Shown here: positions 1-9,825 of the stretch, piece after piece
Numbering within the stretch: position 1 is the first letter of the stretch
Layout: the number at the start of each line of letters is the position of its first letter
Source: Salinispora pacifica CNR114
GTDB taxonomy: Bacteria; Actinomycetota; Actinomycetes; Mycobacteriales; Micromonosporaceae
Assembly: GCF_000514775.1 (NCBI RefSeq)
Contig: NZ_AZWO01000007.1
Span: 62,257-126,256 of the forward strand
DNA: 64,000 bases
Direction of reading: 5' to 3'
The notes under the pieces: model-generated
The model's input: the letters and a program-made list of their open reading frames with translations, nothing else
Told to the model about the DNA's origin: nothing
The model's database searches: none
Translations under genes and position numbers: made by a program

Positions 1-2
1 TT

Positions 3-827
3 GGCCCCCTGGTCGGTCGCCTGGCAGGAGACAAACAGCCCGGTGTGTTGACCGAGGCGATCGGTTCGCGGATCACCGGCGTGCAGGCCGGCACGGTGCT
101 GGCGTACCTCTCCGGCCGGGTCCTCGGCCAGTACGAGGTCTTCTCCGGCGAACCGGGCCAGCTACTGCTGATCGCGCCGAACATCGTAGAGGCGGAGCGG
201 AAGCTGGCGGCCGATCCCCGCGACTTTCGGCTCTGGGTCTGTCTGCACGAGGTCACCCACCGCACCCAGTTCACCGCGGTGCCGTGGCTACGGGCGTACT
301 TTCTCGGCGAGGTGCAGGCGTTCGTGGATGCCTCCAGCAGCGGCGCCGACCCCCTGGTCGAGCGGCTGCGTCGCGGCGTCGCCCTCCTCGCCGACGCGGT
401 ACGGGAGCCGACCGGTCGCACCAGCGTCCTGGACATCGTCCAGACCCCGGCGCAGAAGGCGGTGCTGGACCGGCTCACCGCGTTGATGACGTTGCTCGAG
501 GGGCACGCCGAGTTCGTGATGGACGGCGTGGGGCCGCAGGTGATCCCGAGCGTGGAGCGGATCCGGGCGTCGTTCAACCGCCGTCGGGAGTCGGGCAACC
601 CGGTGGAGAAGACGTTGCGTCGGCTGCTTGGGGTGGAGGTCAAGCTGCGCCAGTACGCCGAAGGGCGGCGGTTCGTGCACGGTGTTGTCGAACGGGTCGG
701 CATGGCGGGCTTCAACCGGGTCTTCGCCTCACCGCTGACCCTGCCCCGGCTCGCCGAGCTCAGCGACCCGGACGCCTGGGTGGCCCGGGTGCACGGGCCC
801 GCCGGTCCGCTTCCGGCCGGCGACTGA
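3..827 (+). CDS. zinc-dependent metalloprotease, DUF2342 family (5' end cut)
   Basis: The reading frame is open from base 3 with no stop, so the start lies upstream of the window; the GTG at 45 would only be an internal start. The visible 274 residues carry HEVTH near visible residue 82, the HExxH zinc site of the actinobacterial DUF2342 metalloprotease family, sometimes called F420-associated. The substrate is unknown for the family. The stop is 8 bases before the tilS start, so the two are probably co-transcribed. In Mycobacterium tuberculosis the same family also sits next to tilS and hpt (from memory), which supports the call. The function beyond a predicted metallopeptidase fold is not established. 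Confidence 0.85.
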   Translation, partial: GPLVGRLAGDKQPGVLTEAIGSRITGVQAGTVLAYLSGRVLGQYEVFSGEPGQLLLIAPNIVEAERKLAADPRDFRLWVCLHEVTHRTQFTAVPWLRAYFLGEVQAFVDASSSGADPLVERLRRGVALLADAVREPTGRTSVLDIVQTPAQKAVLDRLTALMTLLEGHAEFVMDGVGPQVIPSVERIRASFNRRRESGNPVEKTLRRLLGVEVKLRQYAEGRRFVHGVVERVGMAGFNRVFASPLTLPRLAELSDPDAWVARVHGPAGPLPAGD

Positions 828-835
828 CCCGACCC

Positions 836-1837
836 GTGGCCGCACTCGCCCCACCGGTCGCCGCGATCCGCCGGGCGATCCGGCACGCGCTGACCGAGCT
901 ACCCGGTCCGGGGCCGGTCCTGGTGGCCTGTTCCGGGGGAGCCGACTCGCTCGCACTCGCCGCCGCGACCGCCTTCGTGGCGCCCCGACTTGGGCGGTCC
1001 GCCGGTCTGGTCACCGTTGACCACGGCCTGCAGGAGGGCTCCGCGCGGCGGGCGGCGGCGGTGGCCGCCTGGGCCCGGGCGATCGGCCTCGCCCCTGTTG
1101 CGGCAGTCCGGGTTGACGTGTCCGGCCAGCCCGGTGGCCCGGAGGCCGCTGCCCGGGCAGCCCGCTACCGAGCGTTGACCGAGGTGGCCGATGGGCTTGG
1201 GGCGGCGGCGCTGCTGACCGGACACACCCGCGACGACCAGGCGGAGACGGTGCTGCTGGCGTTGGCGCGCGGTGCCGGCCCGCGCGGGCTGGCCGGGATG
1301 CCGGCTCGGCGGCGGCTCGGCGCGGCGCTGCTGCTGCGTCCGTTGCTGGAGGTGAGTCGGGAGCAGACCCGGGCGGCCTGTACGGCGTTGGGGCTCGAAC
1401 CCTGGGTGGACCCGCACAACGCCGACCCGGCGTACGCCCGCGCTCGGGTGCGGGCCGAGGTGCTGCCGGTGCTGGTGCGGGCACTCGGGCCGGCGGTGCT
1501 GGACAACCTGGCCCGTACCGCCCGGCTGGTCGCCGTCGACACGGCGGCGCTGGACGAACAGGCCGGCATCGCGCTGGACGCGGTGCGGCACCCCGATGGC
1601 GGGCTCCGCGTGGCCGGGCTCGCGGAGCTGGCGCCGGCGATCCGGGGGCGGGTGTTGCATGCCTGGGCCCGGGAGTTGGGGGCTCGCCCCGCCGCCCTGT
1701 CACACCGGCACGTGGGCGCGTTGGAGGCCCTGGTCATCGACTGGCGTGGGCAGGGGGCGGCACACCTGCCGGGTGGGCTACGGGTGCTCCGCCGGGCGGG
1801 TCGGCTCGCCGCCGTCAACTCGGACGCGCAGGTGTGA
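836..1837 (+). CDS. tilS: tRNA(Ile)-lysidine synthetase
   Basis: The predicted enzyme ligates lysine to C34 of the tRNA-Ile CAU anticodon using ATP, which converts an AUG-reading tRNA into an AUA-reading one. The PP-loop motif SGGADS is at residues 33-38, and the segment around TGHTRDDQAETVLL is typical of the N-terminal ATPase domain. The GTG at 836 gives a 333-residue protein of normal actinobacterial length. The frame stays open upstream to 284 but that part only overlaps the metalloprotease gene and has no TilS homology. It is probably essential because it is needed to decode AUA codons. Confidence 0.93.
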   Translation: MAALAPPVAAIRRAIRHALTELPGPGPVLVACSGGADSLALAAATAFVAPRLGRSAGLVTVDHGLQEGSARRAAAVAAWARAIGLAPVAAVRVDVSGQPGGPEAAARAARYRALTEVADGLGAAALLTGHTRDDQAETVLLALARGAGPRGLAGMPARRRLGAALLLRPLLEVSREQTRAACTALGLEPWVDPHNADPAYARARVRAEVLPVLVRALGPAVLDNLARTARLVAVDTAALDEQAGIALDAVRHPDGGLRVAGLAELAPAIRGRVLHAWARELGARPAALSHRHVGALEALVIDWRGQGAAHLPGGLRVLRRAGRLAAVNSDAQV

Positions 1838-1972
1838 CCGGAGGAGGTCTTCCTGGTCAGTGGGGGGCGATCGGTCCCGTTTGCTGGTCTTTGCGGAGAA
1901 ACCCGGCCTGGGTCGGATAAAAGGAGCGGCCCCGCCGACGGAGACCATCGTGCGTACGGCAGGCTAGGAGTC

Positions 1973-2545
1973 ATGGCTGACGGCTCCTGGTACGACGCCG
2001 ATATCGACCACGTGATCATTTCGGAGGCGCAGATCCGCGACAAGACCGCGGAGTTGGCCAAGCAGATATCGGCGGACTACGCCGACGTCGAGGACGGGCT
2101 GCTGCTCGTCTGCGTCCTCAAGGGCGCGGTGATGTTCATGGCCGACTTCGCCCGGGCGCTGGGCCGGCAGGGCCCCCCGGCGGAGCTGGAGTTCATGGCG
2201 ATCTCCTCGTATGGGCAGGGCACCACCTCCTCCGGTGTGGTGCGGATCCTCAAGGACCTGGACCGGGACATCGCCGGCCGGCACGTGGTCGTGGTGGAGG
2301 ACATCGTCGACTCCGGGCTGACCCTCTCCTGGCTCCTGCGCTATCTGGAGTCCCGCTCGGCGGCGAGCGTCGAGGTGGTCGCGCTGTTCCGCAAGCCGGA
2401 GGCGGTGAAGGTGCCGGTCGCGGTCAAGTACGTCGGCTTCGACATCCCGACCGAGTTCGTCGTCGGCTACGGGCTCGACTTCGGTGAGCGCTACCGGGAG
2501 TTGCCCTTCGTCGGCGTACTCCGACCCGAGGTCTATGCCCGGTAG
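1973..2545 (+). CDS. hpt: hypoxanthine-guanine phosphoribosyltransferase
   Basis: This is a purine salvage enzyme that transfers ribose-5-phosphate from PRPP to hypoxanthine or guanine to give IMP or GMP in the cytoplasm. The 190-residue product has the PRPP-binding signature [13 protein letters not shown] at residues 105-117 and the flexible-loop region around [11 protein letters not shown]. Length and motifs are normal. The ATG at 1973 has a GGAG very close upstream. It follows tilS after 135 bases and precedes ftsH, the conserved actinobacterial order tilS-hpt-ftsH. Confidence 0.95.
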   Translation: MADGSWYDADIDHVIISEAQIRDKTAELAKQISADYADVEDGLLLVCVLKGAVMFMADFARALGRQGPPAELEFMAISSYGQGTTSSGVVRILKDLDRDIAGRHVVVVEDIVDSGLTLSWLLRYLESRSAASVEVVALFRKPEAVKVPVAVKYVGFDIPTEFVVGYGLDFGERYRELPFVGVLRPEVYAR

Positions 2546-2901
2546 GAGCGCTTGCTTCGACGCTCAGCGGACTCTCAGCCGGACGGACTAGGGTTGGGTC
2601 CGGTGGGGTGGAGGTAATCTCCAGGCCTGACCTCCGTAACCGCGAGACCGGGCGGTTGGGTGGCCGGGTGCGGAGCTCGCGTCCCGCTGGCGGGAACCGG
2701 TTCGCCCTACGCGTAAGTGCTGGGGCTGGCATGCTCGCATCCGGCACGAACGGTGTACCGTCGAGTGACCGTGGCGCGATGTGGTGCCCCGGGGTCAGAC
2801 CGGCCCGCACGGCGGCTCAGCCGCCGCGCTGGCGGCGACACTATTCAGACGGTCCGGACGTCGATCAGGAGGATGCGAGCGTCTCGGCGCTCGACAATAG
2901 T
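2546..2901. other. 356-base leader region upstream of ftsH, no gene
   Basis: No credible ORF is present. A TAGGGT hexamer at 2589-2594 could be a -10 element giving a leader of about 300 bases. GGAGGT (2610-2615) can pair with ACCTCC (2630-2635) to form a small hairpin just after it. A long untranslated leader on ftsH would allow post-transcriptional control, but I see no recognisable riboswitch consensus. Confidence 0.4.
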
Positions 2902-4911
2902 ATGGAACGTACGCGTTTCTTCCGCCGACCGTTGGTCTGGGTCCTCCTGGTCGGCCTCGGCGCCTTTTTGCTATACAACGTGGCCTTCAATGAGCCCGAC
3001 TACCACCAGGTGGAAACCTCCGTTGCGCTGGAGCAGCTCGACAAGGGTGGCATTGAGGAGGCCGTCTTCGCCGACAAGGAGCAGACGCTCCAGCTGAAGC
3101 TGGCCGCGCCGGCCAAGTTCGGTGATACCACCACCGACCGGATCGAGGCGCAGTTCCCGTACGAGGTCGGCGACCAGATCTGGAACGACGTCCGCGACGC
3201 CGAGGCGAACGACCGCATCACCGGCACCGTCGACGCGGACGTCTCCCGCGACAGCGTCTGGATGACCCTGCTGATCAGCCTGCTTCCCATCCTGCTGCTG
3301 GTGGCCCTGCTGCTGTTCTTCATGTCGCAGATGCAGGGCGGCGGCTCCCGGGTGCTCAACTTCGGCAAGTCCAAGGCCAAGATGATCACCAAGGACACGC
3401 CGAAGACGACCTTCGCCGATGTGGCGGGCTCCGAGGAGGCCGTCGAGGAGCTGCACGAGATCAAGGACTTCCTGCAGAACCCGGCGAAGTACCAGGCGCT
3501 CGGCGCCAAGATCCCGAAGGGTGTGCTGCTCTTCGGCCCGCCCGGCACCGGTAAGACGCTGCTGGCCCGCGCGGTCGCCGGCGAGGCCGGGGTGCCCTTC
3601 TACTCCATCTCCGGCTCGGACTTCGTCGAGATGTTCGTCGGTGTCGGCGCCAGCCGGGTCCGGGACCTCTTCGAGCAGGCCAAGACGAACGCACCGGCGA
3701 TCGTCTTCGTGGACGAGATCGACGCGGTCGGTCGGCACCGGGGTGCCGGAATGGGCGGCGGTCACGACGAGCGGGAGCAGACCCTGAACCAGCTCCTCGT
3801 CGAGATGGACGGCTTCGACACCAAGGGCGGCGTCATCCTGATCGCCGCCACCAACCGGCCGGACATCCTCGACCCGGCGCTGCTGCGGCCGGGCCGCTTC
3901 GACCGGCAGATCCCGGTGGACGCGCCGGACATGGAGGGCCGCAAGGCGATCCTGCGGGTGCACGCCAAGGGCAAGCCGTTCACCCCCGACGTTGATCTCG
4001 ACGCGGTGGCGCGGCGTACCCCCGGCTTCAGCGGTGCCGACCTGGCCAACGTGATCAACGAGGCGGCGCTGCTCACCGCCCGCCGGGACAAGCGGGCGAT
4101 CACCGACGAGTCGTTGGAAGAGTCCATCGACCGGGTGATCGCCGGCCCCCAGCGCCGTACCCGGGTGATGAGTGACAACGAAAAGAAGATCACGGCGTAC
4201 CACGAGGGTGGGCACGCGCTGGTCGCCTGGGCGCTGCCGCACGCGGCTCCGGTGCACAAGGTGACGATCCTGTCCCGCGGCCGGTCCCTGGGGCACACCC
4301 TGGTCCTGCCGACCGAGGACAAGTACACCCAGACCCGGGCCGAGATGGTCGACACCCTGGCCTACGCGCTGGGTGGTCGGGCCGCCGAGGAGCTGGTGTT
4401 CCACGAGCCGACCACCGGCGCCGGTAACGACATCGAGAAGGCCACCCAGCTGGCCCGTGCGATGATCACCCAGTACGGGATGAGCTCCAAGCTCGGTGCG
4501 CTCAAGTACGGCAGCAGCGGTGACGAGCCGTTCCTCGGTCGCAACATGGGCAACGAGCGGGGCTACTCCGACGCCGTCGCCGCCGAGATCGACGCCGAGA
4601 TGCGGGCCCTGATCGAACTGGCCCACGACGAGGCCTGGGAGATCCTGGTCGAGTACCGCGATGTCCTGGACAACATCGTGCTCGAGCTGATGGAGAAGGA
4701 GACCCTCTCGACGGCCGACATGGCCCGCATCTGCGACCGGGTGGCGAAGCGCCCGCCGATGGCTCCGTACAACGGGTTCGGCAAGCGTCAGCCCTCCACC
4801 GAGCCGCCGGTGCGCACGCCCGCCGAGAACGAGGCGCTCAAGGCGCAGGGCTCGGCCGACACCGCCTCCATCAGCGGCGCCGCCTCGAACAACTCGGACG
4901 GCTCGCACTGA
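2902..4911 (+). CDS. ftsH: ATP-dependent zinc metalloprotease FtsH
   Basis: This is a membrane-anchored AAA+ protease that degrades misassembled membrane and short-lived cytoplasmic proteins as a hexamer. Two membrane segments (about residues 11-28 and 113-137) flank a short external domain. Walker A GPPGTGKT is at 212-219, Walker [10 protein letters not shown] follows, the SRH is recognisable, and the zinc site HEGGH is at 434-438. The ATG at 2902 places the first membrane helix right after a short basic N-terminus and gives 669 residues. The frame is open upstream to 2608 but that part has no family similarity. The C-terminal tail is low-complexity Ser/Ala/Glu. It is followed by folE after 23 bases. 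Confidence 0.95.
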   Translation: MERTRFFRRPLVWVLLVGLGAFLLYNVAFNEPDYHQVETSVALEQLDKGGIEEAVFADKEQTLQLKLAAPAKFGDTTTDRIEAQFPYEVGDQIWNDVRDAEANDRITGTVDADVSRDSVWMTLLISLLPILLLVALLLFFMSQMQGGGSRVLNFGKSKAKMITKDTPKTTFADVAGSEEAVEELHEIKDFLQNPAKYQALGAKIPKGVLLFGPPGTGKTLLARAVAGEAGVPFYSISGSDFVEMFVGVGASRVRDLFEQAKTNAPAIVFVDEIDAVGRHRGAGMGGGHDEREQTLNQLLVEMDGFDTKGGVILIAATNRPDILDPALLRPGRFDRQIPVDAPDMEGRKAILRVHAKGKPFTPDVDLDAVARRTPGFSGADLANVINEAALLTARRDKRAITDESLEESIDRVIAGPQRRTRVMSDNEKKITAYHEGGHALVAWALPHAAPVHKVTILSRGRSLGHTLVLPTEDKYTQTRAEMVDTLAYALGGRAAEELVFHEPTTGAGNDIEKATQLARAMITQYGMSSKLGALKYGSSGDEPFLGRNMGNERGYSDAVAAEIDAEMRALIELAHDEAWEILVEYRDVLDNIVLELMEKETLSTADMARICDRVAKRPPMAPYNGFGKRQPSTEPPVRTPAENEALKAQGSADTASISGAASNNSDGSH

Positions 4912-4934
4912 ACAGCGACGAGGCGGCCAACCCC

Positions 4935-5630
4935 GTGCAGGGGGACCAGGCGGCCAACCTCCCGCCGGGGTTGGCCGCCTCCGCCACCGAACCCGACGGC
5001 GACTTGGACCATGTCGCCGCTCGGCTGGTCAGCGGTCGGCTCGCCGGCCGTCCGGTCGAGGAGAGCGTTGACCTGATCCGGCTGGAGAAGGCGGTCCGCG
5101 AGATCCTGATCGCGGTCGGCGAAGACCCGGACCGCGACGGGCTCCAGCAGACCCCGGCCCGGGTCGCCCGGGCCTACGCCGAGTTGTTCGCCGGGCTCCG
5201 GGTCGACCCGGCGCAGGTGCTCAGCACCACCTTCGAGGCCAGCCACGACGAGCTGGTGCTGGTCCGGGACATCGATGTGATGAGTCTCTGCGAGCACCAC
5301 CTACTGCCGTTTCGGGGCAGCGCGCACATCGGGTACGTCCCCGGCACGGACGGCCGGATCACCGGTCTGTCCAAGCTGGCCCGGCTGGTAGAGGTCTTCG
5401 CGCGTCGCCCCCAGGTGCAGGAGCGGCTCACCGCGCAGGTCGCCGACCTGCTGATGGCGCAGCTCCAGCCGCGTGGCGTGATCGTCGTCCTGGAGTGCGA
5501 ACACATGTGCATGGCGATGCGCGGCATCCAGAAGTCGGGGGCCCGCACGATCACCTCCGCCGTACGCGGCAGCCTGCAGGCGGATGCGAGGACCCGCGCC
5601 GAGGCGATGGCCCTGATCAACTCGCGCTGA
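4935..5630 (+). CDS. folE: GTP cyclohydrolase I
   Basis: This enzyme commits GTP to tetrahydrofolate synthesis by making 7,8-dihydroneopterin triphosphate. The 231-residue product has the zinc and active-site segment [10 protein letters not shown], the segment [20 protein letters not shown], and the terminal EHMCMAMRG motif. The N-terminal 50 residues are a variable extension. The GTG at 4935 is the first start after the ftsH stop. In Mycobacterium and Streptomyces folE is followed directly by folP, folB and folK. Here those three resume only at 18407, after 12.7 kb of other DNA, so folE must share a transcript with ftsH or have its own terminator in the short gap 5631-5687. Confidence 0.95.
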   Translation: MQGDQAANLPPGLAASATEPDGDLDHVAARLVSGRLAGRPVEESVDLIRLEKAVREILIAVGEDPDRDGLQQTPARVARAYAELFAGLRVDPAQVLSTTFEASHDELVLVRDIDVMSLCEHHLLPFRGSAHIGYVPGTDGRITGLSKLARLVEVFARRPQVQERLTAQVADLLMAQLQPRGVIVVLECEHMCMAMRGIQKSGARTITSAVRGSLQADARTRAEAMALINSR

Positions 5631-5687
5631 CCTCGCCCGCCCGGCGGCTCACCAGCCACCCGGGACACCGCTACGCCTCCGCCGAAC

Positions 5688-6518
5688 TCAGCCCAGCAGG
5701 GCGAGCAGGAGCACCGTACTGGCCAGAACCGCCGGGACCAGGCAGACCAACGCCCCGAGCCGGGGAGTGCGGTCCGGCTGCCCGCCCACGTCCGGCACGG
5801 CGAGGCGCCCCACCCACCACCAGCCCGCTGCGAACGCCGCCGCCGGCGTCGCCAGCCCGACGATCAGCGCGGCGGCGCTCACCGTGCTGGGGCCGGTGAC
5901 GGCGAGCAGGACCAGCTGGACCAGCGGCATCAGCAGGGCCAGCGGGGCGTAGCAGAGCAGGTTACGGGCGACGACGGGCCAGCCGGCCAGGTTGACCAGC
6001 CCGCGGGCGGCCAGTGCGGCGTCCGCCGACTCCACCCGGTCGGCCGCCCCCCGCAGCGCGGCCAGCACCGGCGCCGGCCCACTCGCCATCGACCGGTTCG
6101 CCGCCGAGAGCTCCGGTGGCGTCGGCGCCAGCGAGATCGGCGGTACGCCGGCCTCGCGCAGCCGCGCCTCCTGCCCAGCCAGCCGAGCCCGGACCGTCGC
6201 CAGCTCCTCCCGGGCAGCCGCGACCGCGCGGGCCTGCTCGCCCGCGGCGGTGGCCGCACCGCGGCGTACCTCGTCGAGCTGCCGGGTCGCCGCGAGGTAC
6301 TCGGCCCATGCCGCCTCGGCCGCCGCGGGCTCGTGGGTCGGCTCGGGAGCATGGTCCGGCTCGGACTCGTGGGTCGCCTCGGTCGGCGTGGGGTCGGGAA
6401 GCGGCTGATGGGCCGTACTCGGCGGAGGGACCGGCTGCGGTACGTGGATCGGCGGCGGCGGGGCAGCCGGGGGATGCTGCCGATCCGGGTCCCGATCCTG
6501 GATGGGTATCCGGCTCAC
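5688..6518 (-). CDS. proline-rich, coiled-coil membrane protein of unknown function
   Basis: The GTG at 6518 overlaps the stop of the upstream minus-strand gene as GTGA (6515-6518), so the two are translationally coupled. The 276-residue product starts with about 65 Pro/His/Glu-rich, probably disordered residues. An Ala/Arg/Glu-rich predicted coiled coil follows (about 70-130), and the C-terminal half has three or four hydrophobic membrane segments ending at the C-terminus. I recognise no family. Its position suggests it partners the FtsK/EccC-like pseudo-ATPase: a membrane anchor with a cytoplasmic coiled coil would suit a scaffold for that protein. This is inferred from context only. Confidence 0.7.
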   Translation of the reverse strand: MSRIPIQDRDPDRQHPPAAPPPPIHVPQPVPPPSTAHQPLPDPTPTEATHESEPDHAPEPTHEPAAAEAAWAEYLAATRQLDEVRRGAATAAGEQARAVAAAREELATVRARLAGQEARLREAGVPPISLAPTPPELSAANRSMASGPAPVLAALRGAADRVESADAALAARGLVNLAGWPVVARNLLCYAPLALLMPLVQLVLLAVTGPSTVSAAALIVGLATPAAAFAAGWWWVGRLAVPDVGGQPDRTPRLGALVCLVPAVLASTVLLLALLG

Positions 6519-9046
6519 GTCAGGACCGGATTCGTGGCGAACGGAACCAGGACGACGCCCTGCTCGCTGTGCCCATCCCAGAGCAGCGCCCGGTCCGGTC
6601 GAGGACGCCACTCCACCGGGCGGCCGAAGAGCGCCCCGAGCTGGACGCCCGGTATGTCCACGACGGCGACTGTGGCGAGCTTGGCCAACTCGTCTCCTGG
6701 TTCGAGTAGGGACGCGAACGCGGGTACGGTGCCCCACCGGCCGAGCAGGTGACGACCGGCTGGCGGCCCCTCCCGGAGCAGGGTGGCGAGCCGGTCCGGC
6801 GGCACCCGCCCGGCACCCGGCCCGTCCAGGTCGAAAACGACCAGGTAGGCCGGCTCGGCGGAGTCGAGGGCGGCCGGCAGATCAGCCGAATCCACCACCG
6901 CGACCGGGTGTTGGGTGGCCAACTCGGCGGCGAGTGCCGCGGCGAGTGGCCCCGTTTCATCCGCGGAAGGCACCACCACGAACCGGGCGGAACCTGGCCG
7001 GTGGTGGGCGGCGAGACCGCGGGCCGCGGTGACCAGCAGGCCAGCGGCCGCCGTACCGGTGCCGAGCACCGCCAGATTGCGCCCCGGGGCGGGGCCGAGC
7101 GGCACCGCCACCGTCGAGCGGGTCACATCCACCGCACGGCCCAGCAGCGCCACCGGCCCGGTTGCCCCGCCGGCCACCGCCGCCCGGTACCGGGGATCGT
7201 TGCGGAGCTGCGGCTGGGCATAACCGGCGAAGACGACTGGTGGGGCGCTCCGCTCCGGGCGGGCCTCCCAGAGCCGGTGCCGCAGGCCCGCCACCACCTC
7301 GCCGTGCTCCAGCGGATCGGGGAAGCGGACCACCCGTTCATGTCCCCGGATGGCGCCACGCGGCCCCCCGAGACCACCAGCGGTGTTGACCACCGCGCTC
7401 CCCACCGCCAGCCCGGCCGCCGAGTCGTTGGTCGAGGCCAACACCGCGCCCCCACCGGGAAGCGCCACCCGCACCGGGAACTGCCCGAGCAGCGGATCCC
7501 GGTCACTGCGCGCCCGAAGGCCCAGGTCCCCCTCCCCGGCCAGGAGCAGATGCACGCCGTACGACCGGCCGGTGCGCGCCACGGCCTCGAGCAGGGCCCG
7601 GGCCTCGGTGGCGATCCGGTCCCGGCCGGTGAGCAGTCGCGGTAGACCGTCCACCACGGCGACGATCCGCGGCAGCTCCCGGTGCTGCCGCAGCTCCTGG
7701 TAGCGCTGCCCGCCGGCTCGGGCGCCGGCCTCCGCGCGGCGGCGGACCTCGGTGGCCAGGAGGTCGAACAGATCCAGCACATACTCCCGGTCCGCGGTGA
7801 TGGCGGCGGCACGGACCTGCGGAATCCAGGAGCGGTCGCGTTCGGTCTGGAGGAACTCGGCGAAGGACTCCCCGGCGCCGAGGTCGGCCAGGTAGACGAC
7901 GAGCTCCTCGGGGCCGTAGCGGGCGGTCAGGCCGAGCAGAGCGGTGGCGAGGAACGTCGATCGGCTGGTTTCGGAACGGCCACTCACCAACCAGTGCGGC
8001 GTCAGCTCGGAGAAACCCAGGGAGACCGGCCGCCCCCCGGCGTCCCCCACCGTCGTCGCCATCCCATCGCGGGAACTCGCTGTCCACACCGGCTCGCCCG
8101 GCTCCGGAAGCAGCTCGGCCAGGGCCAGCCGCGAGCCCTCCTCCACCTGCTCGGCGAGGCGCCGGCAGACCTCGTCCACGAGGTTCGCCGGGGGATCCGG
8201 CTCGAGAAAGACCGGCGAGTTCAAGCCGCCCGACGGATCCGCCTCCGGCGTCCCGAAGTCCGTGCCGGGAGGGCCAGTGAGCAGCGCGTACGCACTGCGG
8301 ATCGTCAGCGAGGCGGCGCGTGGCAGCGGAGCAGGGCCAGCCGGCCACCCCGCCACCACCAGGTGCAGCCCGCTCGCGCTGCCCTGTTCGGCGAGCGCGG
8401 CCAGACGGGTCAGGTCGGTGTGATCGGTGGACTCGGGCAGCGCGGCGATGACCAGGAGCAGGGTCCGGTCGTGCCGGCGCCGGCCGTCGGCGACCGGGGC
8501 CATCCACCGCTCTGCCTCCGCCAGCACCGTCCGCAGGCCGGCGAGGTCCGTAGCCGGGGGCGGCAGGAGGCCGGCATCGGCGAGCGCCGCGAACGGGGCC
8601 AGCGCGGTACCCGTACCGTCGACCGCCCGGACCAGCAGCGCCCCGGCCGGTGTGGCCGCCAGCAGTCGGAACAGGACGGCCCGGACCAGGCCCGCCGCCC
8701 GCGGATCTCCGGCGTCGGCGTCGATCGTCAGGTTCCCGGTGCCGATCAGCGGGACCAGTGCGGGGAAGCGCGCCTCGTCGAGGGGGGCGGCGGTGCCGAC
8801 CCGGACGAAGCGCGGCGGCCCCTCCCCGGCGACGGTCTCCGCCGGCAGGGTCTCCAGCGCGGCTCCCGCCCAGCCGGGGGCGAGCTGACCGGCGGCGCTC
8901 CGCAGCCGGTCGGCGAGCTCGTACTGGCGGGCATGGTCGGCGGGAGAGGGGCGGATGTCGTCGAGGACGTCGGCGGCGGCGAGCGCGGTGGCGGCAGCCT
9001 GCCGGTGTAGGGCGGCGGCCCGGTTCGCCCGCCTCCTCGGACCCAC
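6515..9046 (-). CDS. FtsK/EccC-like protein with degenerate ATPase motifs
   Basis: This is a protein of 843 residues starting at GTG 9046, chosen because AAGGGGG lies about 8 bases upstream on the minus strand; the open frame to 9184 lacks that support. The middle part follows the FtsK/SpoIIIE motor layout. A PHWLVSGRSETSRST segment (about 351-364) sits where Walker A should be, with Arg362 replacing the catalytic Lys. IVAVVDGLPRLL (Asp466, Gly467) sits at Walker B with Gly replacing the catalytic Glu, and ARTGRSYGVHLLLAG matches the sensor strand. A further ATPase-like module near the C-terminus has GTGTAAAG instead of a P-loop. It therefore looks like a catalytically dead scaffold. No membrane segment is obvious; the coupled downstream gene supplies one. 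The substrate and partner are unknown. Confidence 0.75.
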   Translation of the reverse strand: MGPRRRANRAAALHRQAAATALAAADVLDDIRPSPADHARQYELADRLRSAAGQLAPGWAGAALETLPAETVAGEGPPRFVRVGTAAPLDEARFPALVPLIGTGNLTIDADAGDPRAAGLVRAVLFRLLAATPAGALLVRAVDGTGTALAPFAALADAGLLPPPATDLAGLRTVLAEAERWMAPVADGRRRHDRTLLLVIAALPESTDHTDLTRLAALAEQGSASGLHLVVAGWPAGPAPLPRAASLTIRSAYALLTGPPGTDFGTPEADPSGGLNSPVFLEPDPPANLVDEVCRRLAEQVEEGSRLALAELLPEPGEPVWTASSRDGMATTVGDAGGRPVSLGFSELTPHWLVSGRSETSRSTFLATALLGLTARYGPEELVVYLADLGAGESFAEFLQTERDRSWIPQVRAAAITADREYVLDLFDLLATEVRRRAEAGARAGGQRYQELRQHRELPRIVAVVDGLPRLLTGRDRIATEARALLEAVARTGRSYGVHLLLAGEGDLGLRARSDRDPLLGQFPVRVALPGGGAVLASTNDSAAGLAVGSAVVNTAGGLGGPRGAIRGHERVVRFPDPLEHGEVVAGLRHRLWEARPERSAPPVVFAGYAQPQLRNDPRYRAAVAGGATGPVALLGRAVDVTRSTVAVPLGPAPGRNLAVLGTGTAAAGLLVTAARGLAAHHRPGSARFVVVPSADETGPLAAALAAELATQHPVAVVDSADLPAALDSAEPAYLVVFDLDGPGAGRVPPDRLATLLREGPPAGRHLLGRWGTVPAFASLLEPGDELAKLATVAVVDIPGVQLGALFGRPVEWRPRPDRALLWDGHSEQGVVLVPFATNPVLT

Positions 9047-9226
9047 CCGTCCACCCCCTTTTCGCGAGGTCGGCGACCCACCCCGCGCGAAGACCGTAGC
9101 GCAGGATGACCTGCTTCCGGCGGAGGCACCGCGGTGCTGCGCCGGTGTTGTTGCCGGTGTCACCGGTGGAGAGGAAGCCGTCACGATCCGCTTAATCTGG
9201 GCATTGGGTCTGCGAGCGGCAGCCGT

Positions 9227-9232
9227 TAGCCT
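9227..9232 (+). promoter_or_regulatory. -10 element TAGCCT, leaderless
   Basis: TAGCCT ends 6 bases before the GTG at 9239, the spacing expected for a transcript that begins at the start codon. There is no Shine-Dalgarno sequence in between. Confidence 0.55.
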
Positions 9233-9238
9233 CAGGGG

Positions 9239-9823
9239 GTGGAATCAGTGCAGCCCCCCGCCGGTTCCCAGGTGTCCCGCCTACCGGCGCAGCGGCCTCC
9301 CTCGGAGCAGCTGGCGGCCCCACCCTCGGCGCCCGCGCCAGGAGCGGGGGCCCCGGTCCCGCCGCCGCGGCGACGACTGCGCACCATCCTCACCGTGACC
9401 GCCGCCGTGCTGGCGGCGCTCGTGCTGGGCGGGATCGTCGGTGGCTACGTCCTCTACGCCCGGGCCACCACCCCCGACCGCAGCGCACCCGATGTGGTCG
9501 TGAGTAGCTATCTCGCGGCGTCTTTTGTCGACCAAGACGACACCCTCGCCGACCTGTTCCTCTGTGCCGAGGGCGCGTCTGTCGCGGAGCTGCAGGCGCT
9601 GCGCGAGGACCTGGCCGCGCGGGAGGCGCGCTTCGCGGTGCCCATCTCCGTCAGCTGGGGGAGCCTCGCGGTCCAACGGGACGGGGACGAGGCGGTCGTC
9701 GAGCTGGAGCTGGTGATCTCCGCCCATGTTGACGGCGTGGCCTACAGCGACCGACAGCCGTGGCGCTTCACCACCCGGCTGGGCGAGGACTGGCGGGTCT
9801 GTGCCGGCGCGCGGAGTGACTGA
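9239..9823 (+). CDS. membrane-anchored protein with extracytoplasmic domain, unknown
   Basis: This 194-residue protein has a Pro/Ala-rich cytoplasmic N-terminus of about 45 residues, a basic PPRRRLR stretch, one membrane segment (about 50-75), then an external domain with two cysteines (LFLCAEG and WRVCAG). The external part has the length and ending (DWRVC-type terminal strand) often seen in NTF2-like domains, including VirB8-type ones, but I cannot assign a family. It is the only plus-strand gene inside the minus-strand secretion-like block. It runs convergently into the gene at 9826 with only 2 bases between the stops. Confidence 0.7.
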   Translation: MESVQPPAGSQVSRLPAQRPPSEQLAAPPSAPAPGAGAPVPPPRRRLRTILTVTAAVLAALVLGGIVGGYVLYARATTPDRSAPDVVVSSYLAASFVDQDDTLADLFLCAEGASVAELQALREDLAAREARFAVPISVSWGSLAVQRDGDEAVVELELVISAHVDGVAYSDRQPWRFTTRLGEDWRVCAGARSD

Positions 9824-9825
9824 CC

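Noticed and set aside
284..835. N-terminal extension of the tilS frame
   Set aside because: It lies entirely within the metalloprotease gene in another frame and has no TilS similarity; GTG 836 gives the normal protein length.
2589..2901. Possible riboswitch (for example c-di-AMP type) in the ftsH leader
   Set aside because: Only one short hairpin is visible and the conserved ydaO-type sequence is not recognisable; kept as an untranslated leader only.
2971..4908. Long minus-strand open frame opposite ftsH
   Set aside because: High GC makes the antisense frame of conserved genes open. FtsH motifs are on the plus strand and the antisense product has no recognisable features.
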